Numbered from the stretch's first letter, positions 1 through 11,144 are shown. The stretch: DNA of 64,000 nucleotides from Patella vulgata (GCF_932274485.2 NC_065880.2:8595695-8659694), one strand, 5' to 3'. Notes: generated from the sequence alone by a model not told the origin. Made by a program: numbers and translations.

Positions 1-43
1 GCACCGTAAATTCTGCACACGCTTCGAACGGCGCAATTTTGAT

Positions 44-408
44 AACTTCTTTTTAAAAGCGGCAAGTTGTCCTAATTGCATAGGCGTATATCACTTACTG
101 TCATACAGCCGAGTAACGGAATCTGCCGAGGTTTGCCGAGTGATATATTCGACTGATGTATTTGACTGACATATTCGACTGAGATATTTGGCTAGTGTTA
201 TCGCCTGGACGAGGTCACAAGTAAACTTCTTTTTAAAAGCGGCAAGTTGTCCTAATTGCATAGGCGTAGGTACATATCACTTACTGTCATACAGCCGAGT
301 AACGGAATCTGCCGAGGTTTGCCGAGTGATATATTCGACTGATGTATTTGACTGACATATTCGACTGAGATATTTGGCTAGTGTTATCGCCTGGACGAGG
401 TCACAAGT
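44..408. repeat. Tandem duplication, two units of about 180 bp
   Basis: Unit 1 (44-223) and unit 2 (224-408) are nearly identical. Unit 2 carries an extra GGTAC after the GCATAGGCGTA stretch. Each unit contains a run of short degenerate repeats built on TATTCGACTGA, about 15-18 bp each. The high identity suggests a recent duplication. No gene overlaps it. Confidence 0.9.
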
Positions 409-1459
409 AAACGTCTTATCAAATAATCTCCCGCCCCCACCAGGGGCATGTGTAGGATTTTATATTTTAGGAGGTGTGGGCGACGGGAATGTTAATCTGT
501 ATTTACTTATCAGTCTACTTTTGCCCGAAAAATCAAACTTGAAATGAGTCAGGAAGGGAGGAGGGGGGCAATCCCCCGCCCCACGGTCCGGGCCCGGCTC
601 GGCTCCTACAGTTCTGGCCATCAGCATGACTGGACTATTCTATATTATTTGGGGAGAGGGGGTCGCATTATGTATCAGTCTGGATATTTCTATTTTATAG
701 CTTTTGTTCTTGAAAGTAAGACGCACAATTTACGCATCGTGTCGCGTTTTCATTTTTTTAATAATTATGTAACAGTCAATGCGCGTTTTTTTAGTTATAT
801 TTCGGTTTCTAGAAAAATGAGTTGTTGCTGAATTTATAGTAACTGAAACGTTTTGTAACCATCATGTTAGAAATTACAAATGCAGTTTATAACGCACGAA
901 AGCATAAGTATACTAAACACGATTAATGACAGCCCTTTTTTACACCACATACTCATATTAAATTTGACCCAAAACCGGAGGACAAATTCGCAGCGCCCTC
1001 AACTGATTAGAATTCTAGTCTTGTGACCAGTACCGTCATTTTATGTCAACCATACACGTCAACCATAATCGAGACTAAGGAAAATTTATTGCGTTCAATT
1101 AATTTCCAGTCTCAATTTTTTTTGCGTATTTAGAGCCAGCAACAATGTAACGTTTAAACTCTTAAAAGATAGAAAAAGCATGAGTTGACTCTGAGCCGAG
1201 AACCATTAAAATATATACGTCATTGGTTACAATCAACTAACTTAAAAATTAAATCGTTGAGTTTAAGCCAAAATTTTAATCTAGTTCGTAACTACTTATT
1301 TTTAAAAGTCCAACGAGTAAAGAAGAATTTTTTTTTACATGGCTTCATTGATAAATAAGTGAATGAAAATTGTCACGTAAATGTCTATTTTGGGCGATTG
1401 CTGCCTATACAGTGCACGAATGAGCCGATGGAGCACTTTTCCCATAAACGCTGTTTTGA
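409..1459. other. No gene recognised
   Basis: AT-rich DNA without a convincing coding region. A 95-codon open frame on the + strand (544-831) has no recognisable motif and starts in a GC-rich low-complexity patch, so it is not called. No terminal repeats or SINE tail were seen. Confidence 0.5.
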
Positions 1460-1711
1460 TCCGCGTGGCAACATGCTGTTAAAACAGGTCAGTTTATATA
1501 ATACAAATAACTGAGGCCGTGTGCCACTCAACTCGACAACTGTGGGCGAGGCCACAGGAAAACGTGTTAACAAAGAATGGGAGCTTCTGGGTGACCGAGA
1601 CTAGGAATCCACCCACTTACTCGACTTCGTCTTGTGGAAATCTTTGATTTGATACATAAGATTTATTACAGGTCAGTAAATTGTGCATTGTCGATTGACT
1701 TACACATCAAT
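1460..1711 (+). promoter_or_regulatory. Conserved 5' flank and TATA-like box of esterase-like copy 1
   Basis: This stretch matches, in inverted orientation, the DNA just upstream of copy 2 (about 35800-36005). Similarity covers a TATA-like TTTATATA at 1493-1500 (AATATAAA on the + strand at 35968-35975 for copy 2), a shared run around GGGCGAGGCCACA, and a block around GGGTGACCGAGACTAGG. Conservation between the two copies through non-coding DNA suggests the core promoter and 5' UTR were duplicated with the gene. The transcription start itself is inferred. Confidence 0.45.
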
Positions 1712-2369
1712 ATGACTGTTAATACAAGATTTCGGATCTTATTTATTTTATTTGTGGTTTCCTTTATGTATATCATATTCATTATTTATACTTCGCCTTA
1801 TGACACTTTATCCCGATTAGGATTTAGCTGTAACAGTTCGACATATACTAGCGAGGATACAGTATGTCCTGGGGTTTTTTCCCACATGACACGTGGTTAT
1901 TGGAAGCCATTACCTCATTTTACCCGGGAATTGGTGGACATACTGGTCCAAAGATTTAGAATCCAATATGCGCGGAATTGGCGTATTCCTGAAAGTTATC
2001 AAAGAAAGGATGGTAAATGTGGTAACGTGAACTATCCAGGTGCTTTCAGGGTATTATTAAGGGGACTGTGTGACCCTAAAGGACCTACGCCATGTTGTTA
2101 TGAAGGTTATTGTGTGTCTAAATCTATTGAAGATTGTAAATGTGAGGAATGTTATGATCTAAGACAACGTATTTCAGCTGAATCTTCCACCTGGGTGACA
2201 TCACATCCCGGTTGTCAAGTTGATGACTTTGATTCGACCACAGCATGTCGTTTACTCCATAATTCTACCATATTCTGGAGTGGAAATTCCTTCATTAGAC
2301 AGATGTTTATGGCTTTAACTATGATATTAAGGGGGGATGTAACCCATGCAGTGGTTTACAATATTACAG
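1712..2369 (+). pseudogene. Esterase-like copy 1, exon 1 (SGNH/PC-esterase-like type II membrane protein)
   Basis: Reads MTVNTRFRILFIL onward. A short cytoplasmic tail and a membrane anchor (about residues 8-30) are followed by a luminal part with many cysteines (CDPKGPTPCCYEGYC and CKCEECYD) and block I, FWSGNSFIRQ, which resembles the GDSxxRxQ serine motif of NXPE/TBL-type esterases and acyltransferases with Asn in place of Asp. An upstream in-frame Met at 1634 exists, but the start at 1712 matches copy 2 and puts the hydrophobic anchor at the N terminus. The exon ends at ATTACAG|GTAACT, a phase-1 donor shared by all three copies. Exon 1 itself is open. The gene is called a pseudogene because of exon 2. 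Family assignment rests on the motifs; the substrate is unknown. Confidence 0.75.
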
Positions 2370-3587
2370 GTAACTATTTTTACTTCCACATTTCATGTTG
2401 GACACTACATAGTTTTTTTGTTGTTTTTTTTTTAATTTAGATTTTGTTTTTTTTATTATTTTCAATTTGGATTAGGGTGTTTTTAAAATTTGCTGGTGTC
2501 GTTTATGTAGTCATCTGTGGCGTTATTGCCACGGTCATTAAAGTCTTTGTGAATTCAATACAGATATGGTGTTTCTGGTCATATGTTGATTGCCCGTGAA
2601 AATGCTGCAAGATAAAGTAAAAAAGTGAAAGTGATGAAACTTGGTGTGCAGTTTCATTATATCAATACCTTGACTAAGTTAGATAATGAACATTTTCTGC
2701 TCAGGGTAAGCAGAGCGATAAGCAATTTAATTGGTCGGGATTTAAGAGCTCGACGACTTCGATTCTAAATGTGTGACAAAGTATAGATTCATTGTATCAA
2801 TAACTTGACAAAGTTCGATGAAGAGATTTTTCTGCTTAGGCTAAGTAGCGATAAGCAATTTGATTGGTCAAGATTTACGAACATAACAATTATGCTTTTA
2901 ATTGAGGTAGAAAGATTGAACTTGGTGTAGATGTTGATAAGGTGAATGTCTTGAATGAATTCAATGATTAACGATTTTCGCTAAAGCCCTCGATGCTTTG
3001 GGACAAGATAACTTCGATTTTAACTGACGCAAAATGATGAAACTAAGTGTATAAGTTTACTACCAGGTACTTCAAAACCGTGACTGAGTTCGATGCTGAA
3101 TATTTTCTGCTTAGACTAGGATAGATAATCAGTTCGATTGCTTGATACTATTTAAAAAGATAAATGTGCTATTAATTAATATGTGTCATCTATTTATTTT
3201 GGAATTGCGGCGGGACACATCAGCAAAGATACGCTAAACAGTAAATCTTAAGCAAGAACCGATAGGAAAGCAAACATGGATAGATAAACCAGCACGTGGC
3301 AGTTTTCATCAACCCTTCCTTGAAGTGTCCAATTTGACAATGAACCCCTCCCACGTGTATGGCGCTATTGCGTGTCGCACGGGCAGCTCAGTGGTTCTGT
3401 TGGGGCGACAAGTTCTTCATCTGTGAACATACTCTCAAAGCATGTCAAGTGTCCATGACTATTTATCATATGACAACCTGCATAGGTATTTACATTTCAA
3501 TATCCCCTACCTTTTTTGGAAGAGTACACTGTATACATATATATATAAAAAGCTATCTTAATTATTTGTTGGGGTTATTTTTTTCAG
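2370..3587 (+). other. Intron of esterase-like copy 1
   Basis: A phase-1 intron of 1.2 kb with a GT donor and a TTTTTTTCAG acceptor. Its first 200 bp and its part from about 2935 to 3222 match the two ends of the copy 2 intron (35147-34846 and 14541-14200, inverted). It contains diverged internal repeats of about 200 bp with the theme TTTTCTGCTTAG (near 2690, 2830 and 3105) and a Tc1-derived insertion near its 3' end. Confidence 0.7.
3224..3535 (-). mobile_element. Tc1/mariner-derived fragment in the copy 1 intron
   Basis: About 310 bp matching, in reverse orientation, the left part of the Tc1-like element at 5668-6372. It ends at 3535 with the shared terminal motif AATATCCCCTACCTTTTTT. The matching intron of copy 2 lacks it: the sequence there runs straight from the ACATCAGC block to the acceptor region. 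This makes it an insertion after the two copies split. Confidence 0.75.
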
Positions 3588-3997
3588 ATCCAGAAAAATG
3601 TCAAGGCTTGGACAATTTGCTTCACAATTGTCAACTTCGAATCGAGAAGAACCCTATTGTTTGCAACGGTTCAGTGAATTTTACCTTCATTTATAGACCA
3701 CAAGCTTCTCAGATACAACCAATTCATAGGGCTATAGATGATCTGCGTGATAAACCAAGAACCATGATAGTCCTTGGATTGGGAATCCTAGATAACTACA
3801 ATTATACAAAGATTCTGAATGACCATATCCATCTAATATTGAAGCATTATAATGCTAAAAAGTCTGTATGGCCCAAATTCGTGTGGGCAGCAGCTCATGC
3901 ACCCGGACTTTTAAAAAACCCTTTTCTACCCTTACAACTATATAAGCCGAGTTTACACTTTAATGAATGGCTAAATCCTCGTTTAGAGAAATTATGA
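3588..3997 (+). pseudogene. Esterase-like copy 1, exon 2, truncated
   Basis: The acceptor TTTTTTTCAG precedes GATCCAGAAAAATGTCAAGG, giving DPEKCQGLDN in phase with exon 1. The exon reads through KPRTMIVLGLGILDNYNYTK and SVWPKFVWAAAHAPGLLKNP to NPRLEKL and then a TGA at 3995, where copies 2 and 3 have a Gly codon. Twenty-odd bases further on a deletion joins the frame to the 3' UTR, so the catalytic Asp-Gly-Cys-His segment is absent here. The predicted product would be about 355 residues against 400 in copy 2. A host gene remnant, probably non-functional as a catalyst; a secreted or decoy role is possible but unsupported. Confidence 0.75.
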
Positions 3998-4283
3998 ATA
4001 TCTGTTTTTGATACGGTTAATATGACAGACGAATAAAAAAATGACAATGATTGAATAAAAAGTTAAAAACATCTTGTATATCTAAATGATCTAATCTTAT
4101 CAAAATACAGATCTATATTTCGTTTCGTTTTTTTATACTTTCGATGGCCTACACTACATGAAGATCTGACTGGTTGTACTGGAAGGTCGCGCCAGGGGTT
4201 GTACGGGCGGCTTTTGATTATATGACGTCTTTATACGCCCACATATTTATGTGGACGTATATTGTCGTCGCCCCTGTCCGCAA

Positions 4284-4595
4284 TTTGTTTGTGGACACTC
4301 TACAGGTCACAATTTTTATCCGATTTTGACGAAACTTGAAATATAGGTCTCCCAAAAATCGCAGTTTCTTTCGATATTGGCATGTATCGGACCATAACTT
4401 CATGGATTATGACCACTGATTGTACGAAAAATCACGTTTTTAGCTTGTGAACACTCTAGAGGTCACAATTTTGATTAGATTTTGATGAAATGTGAAATGC
4501 ATGTTTGTCACCCAAATATCTTGTTTCCTTTCGATATTCGCGCGTATCGGATCGTAACTTCCTAAATTATGGCCCCTGATTGTTCGAAAAATGCG
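4284..4595. repeat. Two diverged tandem units of about 155 bp
   Basis: Units at about 4284-4436 and 4437-4595 share CACTCTA(C/G)AGGTCACAATTTT, TTTCGATATT and GATTGTxCGAAAAAT. Together they separate the broken end of copy 1 from the duplicated exon 2 fragment. A related short motif (GGTCCGATTTTCACGAAATTC) lies beside copy 2 near 13318. Confidence 0.7.
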
Positions 4596-4597
4596 AA

Positions 4598-4877
4598 AAA
4601 GTCTGTATGGCCCAAATTCGTGTGGGCAGCAGCTCATGCACCCGGACTTTTAAAAAAACCTTTTCTACCCTTACAACTATATAAGCCGAGTTTACACTTT
4701 AATGAATGGCTAAATCCTCGTTTAGAGAAATTATGAATATCTGTTTTTGATACGTTTAATATGACTGACGGTGTAGCTAGTCACGATGGCTGTCATCACG
4801 GTCTAGCTGTGAATATGTTAAAGGCGAGAATCTTTCTTCATTATGTAGCCGAATTACAACGAAAGGGACAATGGTGA
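4598..4877 (+). pseudogene. Duplicated 3' fragment of esterase-like exon 2
   Basis: Starts abruptly at AAAAAGTCTGTATGGCCC and repeats the last part of exon 2, ending KGQW and TGA at 4875-4877, followed by the same AATAAA-rich 3' UTR. It carries the same TGA (4734-4736) as the copy 1 exon, so the duplication came after the nonsense change, or one copied the other by gene conversion. Unlike copy 1 it keeps the SHDGCHHG segment and the normal C terminus. It has no acceptor site of its own. Confidence 0.8.
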
Positions 4878-5667
4878 CAATAATAAAAATTTATGGACGA
4901 ACAATAAAAAGACAATGATTGAATAAAAAGTTAAAAATCATCGGAGGAAAAATCATCCTGTATATCCAAATGATCAACGTAATAGGCGAATTGTATATTA
5001 GGTGTTATACCATGTTTCTGAAGCAACGACTGTGAGTTTCACAAATCTGGCCGTTGCTTGTTTACTTCACAATTATTGAACTTATAGCTACGCTATCTAC
5101 AGACATGTGAGCAATAGCGTCCAATCAGAGGTTGTGACATCGCGACCTCCACGGAAACCTTGATATTGAATGCAACTCGATTATCACAGGTAGACATTTT
5201 AGCTTGAAAGCGCGAGACCTGGTATTCGCGATGATCGAGGACTCTGATAGGCTCAAGGGTTGGGCTTGTACCCAATCGAAATTAGTGCTGAAATATGTAG
5301 GGTATTACGTGAAGGCCTTGATAAGATGTACGTAGTTAAAGCGAGATCAAGCCTTCTATTGAAGATGGTGTTATACAGGAGTCTATGACATTTCAGCTCA
5401 ATTTTTTTAATAGTTATTTATTATATTCTCCCAGTAGATGGATTGGAATGCAGATGTTGTTCTTGTGTAACCAATAATCCAATTCAACCACTGACATATT
5501 GAAACTCCACTTCAAACAAACAAAAACAAAATCAATGGACACTTTTTCATGACAATAACTATTTTTTATTGTATAAATAAAGTTTTTGAATATGTTTTTT
5601 TCAGGTGACTAACAAAATAAAGCGTTAAAGTGTGGCATATGGTGTTTCGAAAAACAACATTGTTTAT
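4878..5667. other. 3' flank and unassigned DNA
   Basis: The first 100 bp resemble the 3' flank of copy 1 (AATAAAAAGTTAAAAA followed by a CTGTATATCCAAATGATC block). The rest shows no coding region, repeat or terminal structure that I recognise. Confidence 0.4.
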
Positions 5668-6372
5668 ATACCCTTCAAAAAAAGTAGGGGATATTGAAAG
5701 GTTGTGATATGATAAATAGTCATGGACAGTTGACATGCTTTGAGAGTATGTTCACAGATGAAGAATTTATCGCTCCAACAAAACCACTGAGTTGCGTGTG
5801 CGACACGCAATAGCACCATACACGTCGGAGGGGTTCATTGTCAAATTTGACACTTCAAGAAAGAGATGATGAAAACTGCCGCTTGCTGGTTTATCCTATC
5901 CATGTTTGCTTTCCTATCGGTTCTTCCATAAGATTTACTGTTTAGCGTATCTTTGCTTTAGTGTGTTACGTTTAATTTGATCGAGAGACGTGTTCGTCGG
6001 CGTCATCGTCAACCGACAACACTGCAAGAATTGGCCGTGGCACTGCAAGAGAAGTGGGTCAAACTGCCCCAAATCGTGATTGGAGGGTTGATTAGGAGCA
6101 TGCCACGACGAATTGCTGAATGTCTGAGGATTGGTGGAGCAATTACTCATTATTAAGACAAAAATCAAAAACGTCCATTTTCACTTATGACAGTGTGTCA
6201 CTTTGCGAGTGAAATGGATCCGTCAGATAAGCCGCCCATATGAATTGTTTATGTTCATGTGTAGGCAATTGGCCATTTATTAACATACACTGGCTACCTC
6301 TAATAAAAACAGCAGTGCATTTCCGCAGTTTTGTATTTCTGAATATCCCCTACTTTTTATTTTGAAGAGTAT
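5668..6372 (+). mobile_element. Tc1/mariner-type element, internally deleted
   Basis: The ends are inverted: CTTCAAAAAAAGTAGGGGAT at the left and ATCCCCTACTTTTTATTTTG at the right, next to TA-rich flanks as expected for this superfamily. Inside, about 5970-6100 on the + strand encodes a diverged Tc1 transposase C terminus (TTLQELAVALQEKW and GGLIRSMPRRIAECL). The DNA-binding and DDE regions are missing. A 700-bp non-autonomous derivative, with a second piece in the copy 1 intron. Confidence 0.8.
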
Positions 6373-6529
6373 ATTATAGTCTAGATCAGGTACACTGGTA
6401 TCAATTCTCTAAAATACAATTAATGTTTTTTACTGATTGTTTTTCATAGAATTGAGGCCTAGCTGTGTACTTCTAGTGCAAATACTAAATGCCATTAAAA
6501 CAATTTTCCTAGATCAAGCGTTTGCTAAA

Positions 6530-8130
6530 TTCCCATTTTTCTGGCATGTTCGGTGTTCTTGTATATATCATCCCTAAATAACTACACACTGAAGCATTTT
6601 TCACAGTCCACCCTCACTGACATAGTATTGAAGGGTATCGCTGCCAATATGATATGCTCTGCTAAAATATCTTTTCCATTGATTATATGTACAATGAACA
6701 TATAAGTCCTAAAACCGGTAATGATGAAATCAAAATACCTCCTCTAAAGGCCAAAGTTAAATATAAAAAGTAAAATGTAATGTGTCAAATGAAAAGGCTT
6801 GTTTTTGACGTGTCTGCATTTTACATTTCCCTCATTACATTTTACATTTGCGTTCTGTCGCATCTCATTTGACATTCGAGCTTTCTGCATAGCATCTTAC
6901 GCAGAGAGCACTAACTATGTTATGCAAATGCAGGATATCACGTGACTTATTAACATATACGGAAGCGAGGCCGAGATCAACCTGGCACACTATAAGCCAG
7001 TACACGTTAAGGTGAAATCAACCTGGCACACTATAAGAAATTTACTTACCTTGTAAAAACGATCAAATTTGGATATACTAAACTATATTACCATGATTAC
7101 GGAGAGGGGGAGGGTATGCAATGTCAAAATACGGGTCATAATGCGATATTCACGATATCATATTATATATCAGTGAAAAGCACGTTCATGTATACTCTTT
7201 CCTCTCTTTAAGTAGCCTACCATGTATATTCATTATTTGTTGGGCACAATGATTATACTTTTTTTTTATTATTATTATTATTTAAAATGGATTAAAGTTC
7301 ATTAATCTGTACTAAGGGTGTGGGGGCGTTGGCGAGGGTTTAAAATGTCAAAATACGGGTCTTAATACGAAATTTCAGTTATCCTGTTATACATCACTGG
7401 AAAGTATGTTTCTATGGCACTATGAATATATCAGTTATTTCCTGGTACATTCATAATTACGTACTTTAGAGAAAGAAAAATCCTCCTTGTTTTGTCGACA
7501 GTAACCTAATTGCTAAATATAGACTATACTTTCAATTTATATATTTGTCAACGGCTCGATTAGCCATACCAATCACATGATTTTTTTGCAGGCACGGTCG
7601 GTCATCCAGTGAATTTCTTATGGTTTGCCATTTTGATTGCCTCAATATCGTGTGGTAAATATCTTGTGTGTGTGTGTGTGTGTGAAATTGCTTTATTTAA
7701 CGTCCGCGTCCACCGGGGTGATATCGCAGACAATGTAAATATCTGACAGTGTGCTGGCTTATAGTGTGCCAGGTTGATCTCGGGCGTTTCCGTATGTGTT
7801 AAGTCACGTGATATCCTACATTTGCATATCAAACTTAGTGCTCTGCGTAAGATGCTTAGATGTAGAAAGCGTGAAGGACAAATAAGATGTGGCAGAACGC
7901 AAATGTAAAATGTGATGAGGGAAATGTCGAATGTAAACACGTCAAAAACAGCATTTTCCAATAAAACATTTGACATATTGCATTTGACGTTTTACATTTA
8001 ACTTTGGTCTTAGAGGTAATTTGACTTTGTGCATCGTACTTTTTACACGTAATCAACACATTTTAGCAGAGCATTTAATATTGCCGGCGATACCCTTCCA
8101 TATTATTGTGTGATAAAGTGTTTTTAGAAC
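6530..8130. mobile_element. Foldback element with arms of about 400 bp
   Basis: DNA at about 6600-7030 returns inverted at 7735-8110. Both arms contain TCACGTGATATCCTACATTTG or close forms, ACACTATAAG, and ACATTT-rich blocks (for example ACATTTTACATTTGCG). The centre holds two diverged direct repeats (about 7095-7330 and 7320-7565) with TGTCAAAATACGGGTC. No transposase is encoded. A related but much larger copy spans about 36030-49155. Outer ends are approximate. Confidence 0.7.
7664..7683. repeat. (GT)n microsatellite
   Basis: About ten GT dinucleotides inside the foldback element, just before its right arm. Confidence 0.85.
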
Positions 8131-8322
8131 ATTCGTAGTCTATTATCCAGAAAAATAATCTAGGAATATTAGTCTGGATGCGTTGTCAACATTTGAGAAT
8201 AAAATAGGTCATCGGCTAGATTATCCGGTCTTTTACATTATCATAGACAAAGTCTAAGGGAGGTAACTAGTCCTAAATCAAGATGTTGACGTAGACTATG
8301 AATTTAATTTAAGAATGCAATT

Positions 8323-8553
8323 TCAAAAAATCAATTTAATTTGCATCTGCTCGTGTATCCTTGGTCCACTTTCCTCCCTGTTGTTGAGCCCGACGTGTAT
8401 CACTAATTCTTCTGGTGCAGGACCCATGTAGTTCTGGAGTATTTGTTTGATGTGGCTGATCTTGGCTCCAGAATAGCTATGGATCTCCCAGTTCCCGAGG
8501 AAGGATGCAATCCTAGCCAGGTTAGAGGATCCAATAACCAGGGTCTTTGCCAT
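8323..8553 (-). pseudogene. SGNH-hydrolase-like remnant, probably from a retroelement
   Basis: Encodes 76 residues: KTLVIGSSNLARI (a block I-like Gly-Ser-Ser-Asn), then WEIHSYSGAKISHIKQIL and EELVIHVGLNNRE (a block III-like Gly-Leu-Asn-Asn). This order fits the front half of an SGNH domain, but the catalytic Asp/His end is lacking and there is no signal peptide. SGNH domains are known as passengers in some invertebrate retroelements, which is my preferred reading. It is unrelated at the sequence level to the three esterase-like genes here. Confidence 0.45.
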
Positions 8554-8639
8554 GACGGGTGGTAGAAACCATAAATCCTTCTCGTCTTTACCTTTGTAGC
8601 TGTGAGGTCTCTTTAGGGATAGGTTGAGTGATCGCCTAC

Positions 8640-8755
8640 ATCTGTCCTTTTATGATTACATTGTCACTTTGTAAAGTGCCTCTGAACATGTTTTATGAAA
8701 GGGCGCGCTATAAATATGCTGTAATAAAAATAATAATAATAATAATATTACCAAA
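8640..8755 (+). mobile_element. L2/CR1-like LINE 3' tail
   Basis: The block TTGTCACTTTGTAAAGTGCC through GCGCTATAAATATGCTGTAA and an (AAT)n run matches the 3' end of the LINE at 60240-61805 (there on the - strand). Only the tail remains. Confidence 0.75.
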
Positions 8756-9070
8756 TTTGGCGGCCATTATGAAAGAAACACAAGGCACCATTTAAAAAAT
8801 ACCTTTTTTTTAATTGATGTTTGTCAAATTCGATTCTTCGGCACATTTCGCTTGCATAACCACTCTGTGTTTGGGTAATTTTAAAAAGAAATCATTTATA
8901 ATCCCACCAGTAAATAGTAAAACACACTGATTACGAGATATCGCTCTCAGAAAGTTCCCCGATTTTGAGTATGATTTTGTGTGATATATTTATCACTGAA
9001 CGAAACTGCATTGGTTTCTTTTGCATTTTGTTTAGAGTAAAACGTTATCCCTCAACGCCTAATACTGCAA
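8756..9070. repeat. Dispersed repeat, inverted partner at 28525-28860
   Basis: Shared blocks include GGCGGCCATTATGAAAGAAA against its diverged complement near 28830, TTGATGTTTGTCAAAATCG-like text, and a GAGATATCGCTCTCxGA block. No coding content and no clear ends. Confidence 0.55.
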
Positions 9071-9697
9071 GTAAAAAAACAAGTTTTGGTATGTAAACCT
9101 GTATGAAGTTATTGACGTCATAGCTTTTATGGCGTCATAATTGGGACCCAAAATGGCGCCTGGAAATGAGTTGTCGTAACTTTCCCTATATAGGGCTTTG
9201 ACCAAAGTTGTTTTTATGACGTTAAAGAGCATCGTAGTCTCAGTTTATTGTAAACTTTACAAGTCACAATTTACTTAGACTTATACTTGACTTGTGCTTA
9301 CGTAAGAATGGCCTTGAGAATTTTCTAGGGACGGTATTTTTATAAGTTTCTTACGTAAGGAAAAGTGAAGCATGACTTTTTGCTTACTTTAAGAATTTTT
9401 CTAGGAACCGAGCCTAGGAATTAATCAATGGTGGCAGAGATACCAAGCTTCCCATACCTCAAACGTGGTTATCCCTTCAAGGAAACATTACACATCTGCA
9501 GCACCTATTTTATTGAACGAAATATCAGAACGGACAGAAGCTAACATACCTGCTTTATCAAGACTTTTGATTGGTCAATATTAACTTTATTATTGGTTTC
9601 AAAGAATGTATATTTTATTCTGAACCAGTAAATGTTTTTAGAATAATAGGTGTATCAATTTTATTTGTATTAAAGTAGTTATTTTTTTTTTTATCTT
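9071..9697. other. No gene recognised
   Basis: AT-rich DNA without an open frame or repeat match that I can support. Confidence 0.4.
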
Positions 9698-9900
9698 CGA
9701 TTCCCCCGGTGGTATGAGACAAGGAGTGGGGTCGCCTGTCCAATCTAGTGGGTTATCTCCGGGTCCTCCGGTTTCCTCCCACTGCTAAAGACCCCTAACG
9801 CGCAAGCGAATAATCGAAATAATGTTGAACCATGTGTTAATCCCGAAATGACCTAGTTTGTGTCGAGTGGACGTTAAACCCCATTTCTCTCCCTCTTGTT
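9698..9900 (+). mobile_element. SINE family A, 5'-truncated
   Basis: Begins within the B-box region (TTCGATTCCCCCGG), continues with TCCGGTTTCCTCCCACTGCT and CTACGCGCAAGCGAAT-like text, and ends in GTGGACGTTAAACCCCATTT plus a CT-rich tail. One of about nine copies in this window. Confidence 0.85.
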
Positions 9901-9937
9901 TATCTAACCGTGATATATTAACATTCTACTTTTGCTA

Positions 9938-10320
9938 AAGATACGTTTTGTTAGATTTAGATAAAGTGCTAGTTATTCTTGCCATAATTGTTCAAAATAA
10001 ATAATGAATATATTGATACTTTCCTTCAAATTACTTTATTCTGAGCGAAGATATTGGCCTTTGAAAGTTTGGCAAAATGTGTGCACTGATTGTAACCACC
10101 GTACTGTTTGTTCGAAGCTTAGCCTCGCTTCGCCATTTTTAAATTAAATCATTAAATGACTGAACCGTTCTAATCTACTTAAAATCGGGCCTATTCGATG
10201 CCATCGAGAGTTGATTATGGTCTTGTTTTGTTAATAAATGTCTAATTAATAGTTTATATAACATTTAAGGCCTAAAGAAAGACCTGCAATGGACAGATTT
10301 AGCTCTTGCATAATGTATGT
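9938..10320 (+). mobile_element. TTAA-type MITE, subfamily 2, whose right end starts a satellite
   Basis: Starts with CTAAAGATACGTTTTGT and includes CTTCAAATTACTTTATTC, TACTGTTTGTTCGAAGC and GCCATCGAGAGTTGATTATG, as in the copies at 51832-52205 and (inverted) 49156-49505. Its right end TAATGTATGTTTAAT merges into the 75-bp array. Confidence 0.7.
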
Positions 10321-10845
10321 TTAATAGTTTATAGAACATTTAAGGCCTACAGAAAGACCTGCAATGGACGGATAGAGCTCTAGCATAATGTATGTTTAAT
10401 AGTTTATATAACATTTAAGGCCTACAGAAAGACCTGCAATGGACAGATAGAGCTCTAGCATAATGTATGTTTAATAGTTTATATAACATTTAAGGCCTAC
10501 AGAAAGACCTGCAATGGACAGATAGAGCTCTAGCATAATGTATGTTTAATAGTTTATATAACATTTAAGGCCTACAGAAAGACCTGCAATGGACAGATAG
10601 AGCTCTAGCATAATGTATGTTTAATAGTTTATATAACATTTAAGGCCTACAGAAAGACCTGCAATGGACAGATAGAGCTCTAGCATAATGTATGTTTAAT
10701 AGTTTATATAACATTTAAGGCCTACAGAAAGACCTGCAATGGACAGATTTAGCTCTTGCATAATGTATGTTTAATAGTTTATATAACATTTAAGGCCTAC
10801 AGAAAGACCTGCAATGGACAGATAGAGCTCTTGCATAATGTATGT
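10246..10845 (+). repeat. 75-bp satellite, eight units
   Basis: Eight head-to-tail units, each exactly 75 bp where counted (unit ends at 10320, 10395, 10470, 10545, 10620, 10695, 10770, 10845). The unit runs from TTAATAGTTTATATAACATT through AGACCTGCAATGGACAG to GCATAATGTATGT. It is the right end of the MITE family seen singly elsewhere in the window. Inner units share GAGCTCTAGC; outer ones have GCTCTTGC, like the parent MITE. Confidence 0.95.
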
Positions 10846-10865
10846 TTAATCGACCTTGTCATGGA

Positions 10866-11144
10866 GTGGGTTTGGATGGCTGAATGGGTAGCGCGCTATA
10901 CCATAAGGTCTGTCATTGTGTGAACTGGCGGGGTTTCGATTCCCCGGTTGTACGTGACAAGGAGTAGGGTCGCCTTCCAGCATCGTGGGTCTTCTCTGGT
11001 CCTGGTCCTTCGGTATCCTCCCTTGCTAAACGACCCCTACCCGCAAGTGAATTATTGAAATAAAATTGAACCATATGTTAATCCCGAAATCACCTAGTTT
11101 GTGTTGATTGGACGTTAAGCCCAATCTCTCTCTCTCTCTCTCTC
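10866..11144 (+). mobile_element. SINE family A, full length
   Basis: A tRNA-like head has an A box (GGCTGAATGGGTAGCGCG) and a B box (GGTTTCGATTCCCC). The body matches the other copies and ends in GACGTTAAGCCCAATCTC plus (CT)n. It is flanked by GTCATGGA at 10858-10865 and 11145-11152, a target-site duplication. It landed just past the end of the 75-bp satellite. Confidence 0.9.

Noticed and set aside
544-831. 95-codon open frame
   Set aside because: No motif, low-complexity GC-rich start and AT-rich end; looks like chance.
10246-10845. CRISPR-like regular array
   Set aside because: Units are contiguous 75-bp repeats without unique spacers, in an animal genome, and derive from a MITE end.
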